Of a stretch of 64,000 bases of DNA, positions 62,893-64,000 are shown piece after piece. Within the stretch, counting starts at the first letter, position 1; the number at the start of each line of letters is the position of its first letter. The stretch covers positions 4,016,001 to 4,080,000 of the forward strand of contig NZ_SOBN01000001.1 of NCBI RefSeq assembly GCF_004365705.1, read 5' to 3'. A program made the position numbers and the translations under genes. The stretch comes from Streptomyces sp. 846.5. GTDB lineage: Bacteria > Actinomycetota > Actinomycetes > Streptomycetales > Streptomycetaceae. Below the pieces are notes generated by a model that saw only the letters and a program-made list of their open reading frames with translations, did no database searches and was not told where the DNA came from.

Positions 62893-64000
62893 TCAGCTCT
62901 TGATGCGGTTGGTGAGCTCGGTGACCTGGTTGTAGATGGAGCGCCGCTCGGCCATCATCGTGCGGATCTTCCGGTCGGCGTGCATCACCGTGGTGTGGTC
63001 CCGGCCGCCGAACTGCGCCCCGATCTTGGGCAGCGACAGGTCGGTGAGCTCCCGGCACAGGTACATCGCGATCTGCCGCGCGGTGACCAGCACCCTGCTC
63101 CGCGAGGAGCCGCACAGGTCGTCCACGCTCAGACCGAAGTAGGCGGCGGTCTGCTGCATGATGACCTGCGCGGTGATCTCCGGGCCGGCCTCCTCGCCGC
63201 CCGGCACCAGGTCCTTGAGCACGATCTCGGCCAACTGCAGGTCCACCGGCGCCCGGTTGAGACTGGCGAAGGCCGTCACCCGGATCAGCGCGCCCTCCAA
63301 CTCCCGGATGTTGCGCGAGATCCGGGAGGCGATGAACTCCAACACCTCGGGCGGGGCGTTCAGTTGCTCCTGGAGCGCCTTCTTGCGGAGGATCGCGATC
63401 CGGGTCTCCAGCTCGGGCGGCTGGACGTCCGTGGTCAGCCCCCACTCGAAGCGGTTGCGGAGCCGGTCCTCCAGGGTGACCAGCTGCTTGGGCGGCCGGT
63501 CGGAGGAGATCACGATCTGCTTGTTGGCGTTGTGCAGGGTGTTGAAGGTGTGGAAGAACTCCTCCTGGGTCGACTCCTTGCTCTGCAGGAACTGGATGTC
63601 GTCGACCAGCAGGATGTCCATGTCGCGGTAGCGCTGCCGGAACCCGTCGCCCTTGTCGTCCCGGATCGAGTTGATGAACTCGTTGGTGAACTCCTCCGAG
63701 CTCACATAGCGCACCCGGGTCCCCGGGTAGAGGCTCCGGGCGTAGTGCCCGATGGCGTGCAGCAGATGGGTCTTGCCCAGGCCGGACTCGCCGTAGATGA
63801 AGAGCGGGTTGTACGCCTTCGCGGGGGCCTCGGCGACGGCGACGGCGGCCGCGTGGGCGAAGCGGTTGCTGGAACCGATGACGAAGGTCTCGAACAGGTA
63901 CTTGGGGTTCAGCCGCGCGGCCGGCTCGTCCTTGCGCGGGAGCGCGGGCGCGCCGCTGGAGCCGCCGCCGGGACGGTTCCTGGGGTGCTCCGGCGGAGTC
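62893..64000 (-). CDS. dnaA: Chromosomal replication initiator DnaA (5' end beyond window)
   Basis: The frame is open from the stop at 62893 to the window edge, about 369 residues of the C-terminal part; the N-terminus lies outside. Visible: [20 protein letters not shown], Walker A in [18 protein letters not shown], Walker B in [16 protein letters not shown], sensor region [20 protein letters not shown], and domain IV with [15 protein letters not shown], the DnaA-box-binding signature. It binds the boxes in the adjacent oriC and starts replication. Confidence 0.98.
   Translation of the reverse strand, partial: TPPEHPRNRPGGGSSGAPALPRKDEPAARLNPKYLFETFVIGSSNRFAHAAAVAVAEAPAKAYNPLFIYGESGLGKTHLLHAIGHYARSLYPGTRVRYVSSEEFTNEFINSIRDDKGDGFRQRYRDMDILLVDDIQFLQSKESTQEEFFHTFNTLHNANKQIVISSDRPPKQLVTLEDRLRNRFEWGLTTDVQPPELETRIAILRKKALQEQLNAPPEVLEFIASRISRNIRELEGALIRVTAFASLNRAPVDLQLAEIVLKDLVPGGEEAGPEITAQVIMQQTAAYFGLSVDDLCGSSRSRVLVTARQIAMYLCRELTDLSLPKIGAQFGGRDHTTVMHADRKIRTMMAERRSIYNQVTELTNRIKS

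Overview
The window comes from a very GC-rich actinomycete. Gene order around the origin is that of Streptomycetaceae (Streptomyces, Kitasatospora or Streptacidiphilus): dnaA, oriC, dnaN, gnd, recF, a DUF721 gene, gyrB, gyrA, a DUF3566 gene and tRNA-Ile on one side. After an interruption the conserved order resumes with a DLW-39 gene, tRNA-Ala, a DUF5324 gene, cyclophilin, rhomboid, crgA, a DUF881 gene, pabA, two class E sortases and the pknB-pbpA-ftsW-pstP-fhaB-fhaA cluster. I cannot fix the genus from sequence alone.

Positions 1-13,650 hold a TetR regulator; an Lrp/AsnC regulator divergent from a three-gene 2-oxoacid dehydrogenase operon (E1-alpha, E1-beta, E2); a GNAT acetyltransferase, a rhodanese and a J-domain-like protein; a large RsbU-type PAS/GAF/PP2C/ATPase phosphatase; a MarR regulator with an MMPL exporter; a 4-OT tautomerase; and a zinc-ribbon protein. 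Positions 13,900-23,060 hold tRNA-Leu and the growth and division signalling cluster (two FHA proteins, PP2C phosphatase, SEDS protein, PBP, PASTA Ser/Thr kinase). Positions 23,100-31,760 carry the conserved block down to tRNA-Ala and DLW-39.

Positions 31,986-51,804 are one integrated actinomycete integrative and conjugative element (AICE) of about 19.8 kb. It sits in the 3' end of tRNA-Ile(GAT) and is bounded by a 44-bp perfect direct repeat. From the left it carries: a defence cargo of an AbiV-like gene and a two-gene CBASS system (CD-NTase plus a Cap15-type 2TM beta-barrel effector); a regulatory island with a tandem winged-helix GntR-type protein plus HD protein, facing an HTH/PLD-like protein plus NUDIX protein; a long rightward transfer operon with Spd-like membrane proteins, an FtsK/TraB-type translocase, a repeat patch that may be the clt transfer locus, SSB, a MazG-OB fusion, an orphan C5 cytosine methyltransferase and small zinc-finger proteins; a prim-pol and helicase-like replication module split by an IS110-family insertion; and finally excisionase and tyrosine integrase next to the reconstituted tRNA-Ile. 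A repeated CTGGGACA motif occurs in arrays both in front of the GntR-type gene and in front of xis-int. This suggests one repressor controls both maintenance and excision.

Positions 51,837-64,000 are the leftward-reading replication cluster, with oriC (many DnaA boxes) between dnaN and a dnaA gene cut by the window edge. The most interesting biology is the element: a mobile, origin-proximal element carrying a complete CBASS plus AbiV cargo, with its regulatory circuit readable from the repeats.
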